Below, in pieces: positions 63,530-64,000 of a DNA stretch of 64,000 bases; position 1 is the first letter of the stretch, and each line of letters starts with the position of its first letter. The notes under the pieces were generated by a model, which ran no database searches, was not told the origin of the DNA, and saw only the letters and a program-made list of their open reading frames with translations. The DNA comes from CAVVJA01 sp963801715 (GTDB lineage Bacteria; Actinomycetota; Actinomycetes; Mycobacteriales; Jatrophihabitantaceae). The position numbers and the translations under genes were made by a program. The stretch is from NCBI GenBank assembly GCA_963801715.1, contig CAWDGB010000009.1:62001-126000 (forward strand). The letters are read 5' to 3'.

Positions 63530-64000
63530 TCACAAGATCGCGATCGGGTTGACTGGAGACCCGGTCCCGCGGGACAGCTGCAAAGGCGCGATCACACATA
63601 GGAAAGACCAACGTCCCGCTTGCTCGCACATCGGCGCGAGGTCATCAAATTGCAAGTAGTCCAGCAAATGCAGCCCGAGTGCGTTGACCGCGAGTACATG
63701 CACCGGGAAGTCGACACCGTCAACCAGGCTCGGAGCAGTGTCGTTGTTGCCGTCGCTGCCCAGCACCGCCACCCGTCGTTCGACCATGAACTCCAATGCA
63801 GTGGGGTGGAATCCGGCCCGTGCATCGGCTACCTTCCATGGGCCGAGTGCAGACCGGCGACGGCGATGCCCGACGCGCACGAACAGGAGGTCGCCCTCGC
63901 CAACCGCTACCTTCTGGGCCGCCTCGGCCCGGGTGAGGTCGTCGGCAGTTACGTGTTCGCCTGGCTCGAGCCAGGGCCGGCCGGACAGCCGGGGAACATC
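63530..64000 (-). CDS. Cyclase-family (kynurenine formamidase-like) protein, 5' end off the window
   Basis: The visible 156 codons run from DVPRLSGRPWLEPGEHVTAD to the stop at 63530 and are the C-terminal half of a cyclase_2-type hydrolase: GFHPTALEFMVERRVAVLGS, DGNNDTAPS, FPVHVLAVNALGLHLLDYLQ, then IAPLQLSRGTGSPVNPIAIL. The HxGTHxDxP metal motif is upstream, outside the window. Such enzymes open cyclic amides or esters. Confidence 0.82.
   Translation of the reverse strand, partial: DVPRLSGRPWLEPGEHVTADDLTRAEAAQKVAVGEGDLLFVRVGHRRRRSALGPWKVADARAGFHPTALEFMVERRVAVLGSDGNNDTAPSLVDGVDFPVHVLAVNALGLHLLDYLQFDDLAPMCEQAGRWSFLCVIAPLQLSRGTGSPVNPIAIL

Noticed and set aside
1..64000. CRISPR array, phage structural module or secondary-metabolite synthase cluster
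   Set aside because: No regularly spaced direct repeats, capsid/terminase/portal genes or PKS/NRPS domains were seen.

Overview
This is high-GC DNA with the gene style of an Actinomycetota chromosome. Many genes start at GTG, adjacent operon genes overlap by ATGA or TGATG, and at least ten starts sit 6-8 nt after a TANNNT-like -10 box with no Shine-Dalgarno, which points to leaderless mRNAs. The genus cannot be fixed from sequence alone.

Layout. 1-9.9 kb: a secreted protein of unknown function, an ACT-domain protein, gatC-gatA-gatB (tRNA-dependent amidotransferase), a secreted membrane-anchored protein, a lipoprotein sugar dehydrogenase, a D-2-hydroxyacid dehydrogenase and a PH-domain membrane protein. 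9.9-21.4 kb: branched-chain amino acid synthesis (ilvD, ilvB, ilvN, ilvC, leuB, cimA) with two peptide-coding attenuator leaders, a fumarylacetoacetase-like hydrolase and gltX. 21.6-21.8 kb: tRNA-Gln(CTG) and tRNA-Glu(CTC).

21.8-34.6 kb is a genomic island. The last 45 nt of tRNA-Glu plus one base are repeated exactly (46 bp) at 34558-34603, the classic scar of tRNA-targeted integration. The island has no recognisable integrase. It holds a decayed relaxase-like remnant, a decapeptide-repeat surface or fibre-like protein, an S9 peptidase, an RraA-like protein, an MFS transporter, an ECF sigma factor, MTHFR and several truncated genes.

34.6-49.4 kb: an ABC-transporter remnant and permease, two flavoprotein oxidoreductases, a tightly overlapped sugar-catabolic operon (Gfo/Idh/MocA, TIM-barrel epimerase, alpha/beta hydrolase, ROK kinase, broken glycerate kinase) behind a ROK repressor, insertion-sequence material and a cation transporter. 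50-64 kb: GH3 beta-glucosidase, VOC and metallo-beta-lactamase-fold proteins, a six-gene Asp23/Gls24 envelope-stress operon with a sigma-B-like promoter, a PP2C phosphatase, a flavoprotein/alcohol dehydrogenase pair, an HpnA-like epimerase, and a cyclase-family gene cut by the window edge.

Caution. About twelve otherwise intact genes, including the biosynthetic ilvC, carry one- or two-frame breaks that one-base corrections repair. They are scattered over housekeeping and accessory genes alike, so base-level indel errors in the assembly are the simplest explanation. These genes are annotated across the break. Genes missing whole domains (ABC ATPase, glycerate kinase, MBL, VWA, GNAT, transposases) are treated as genuine remnants.
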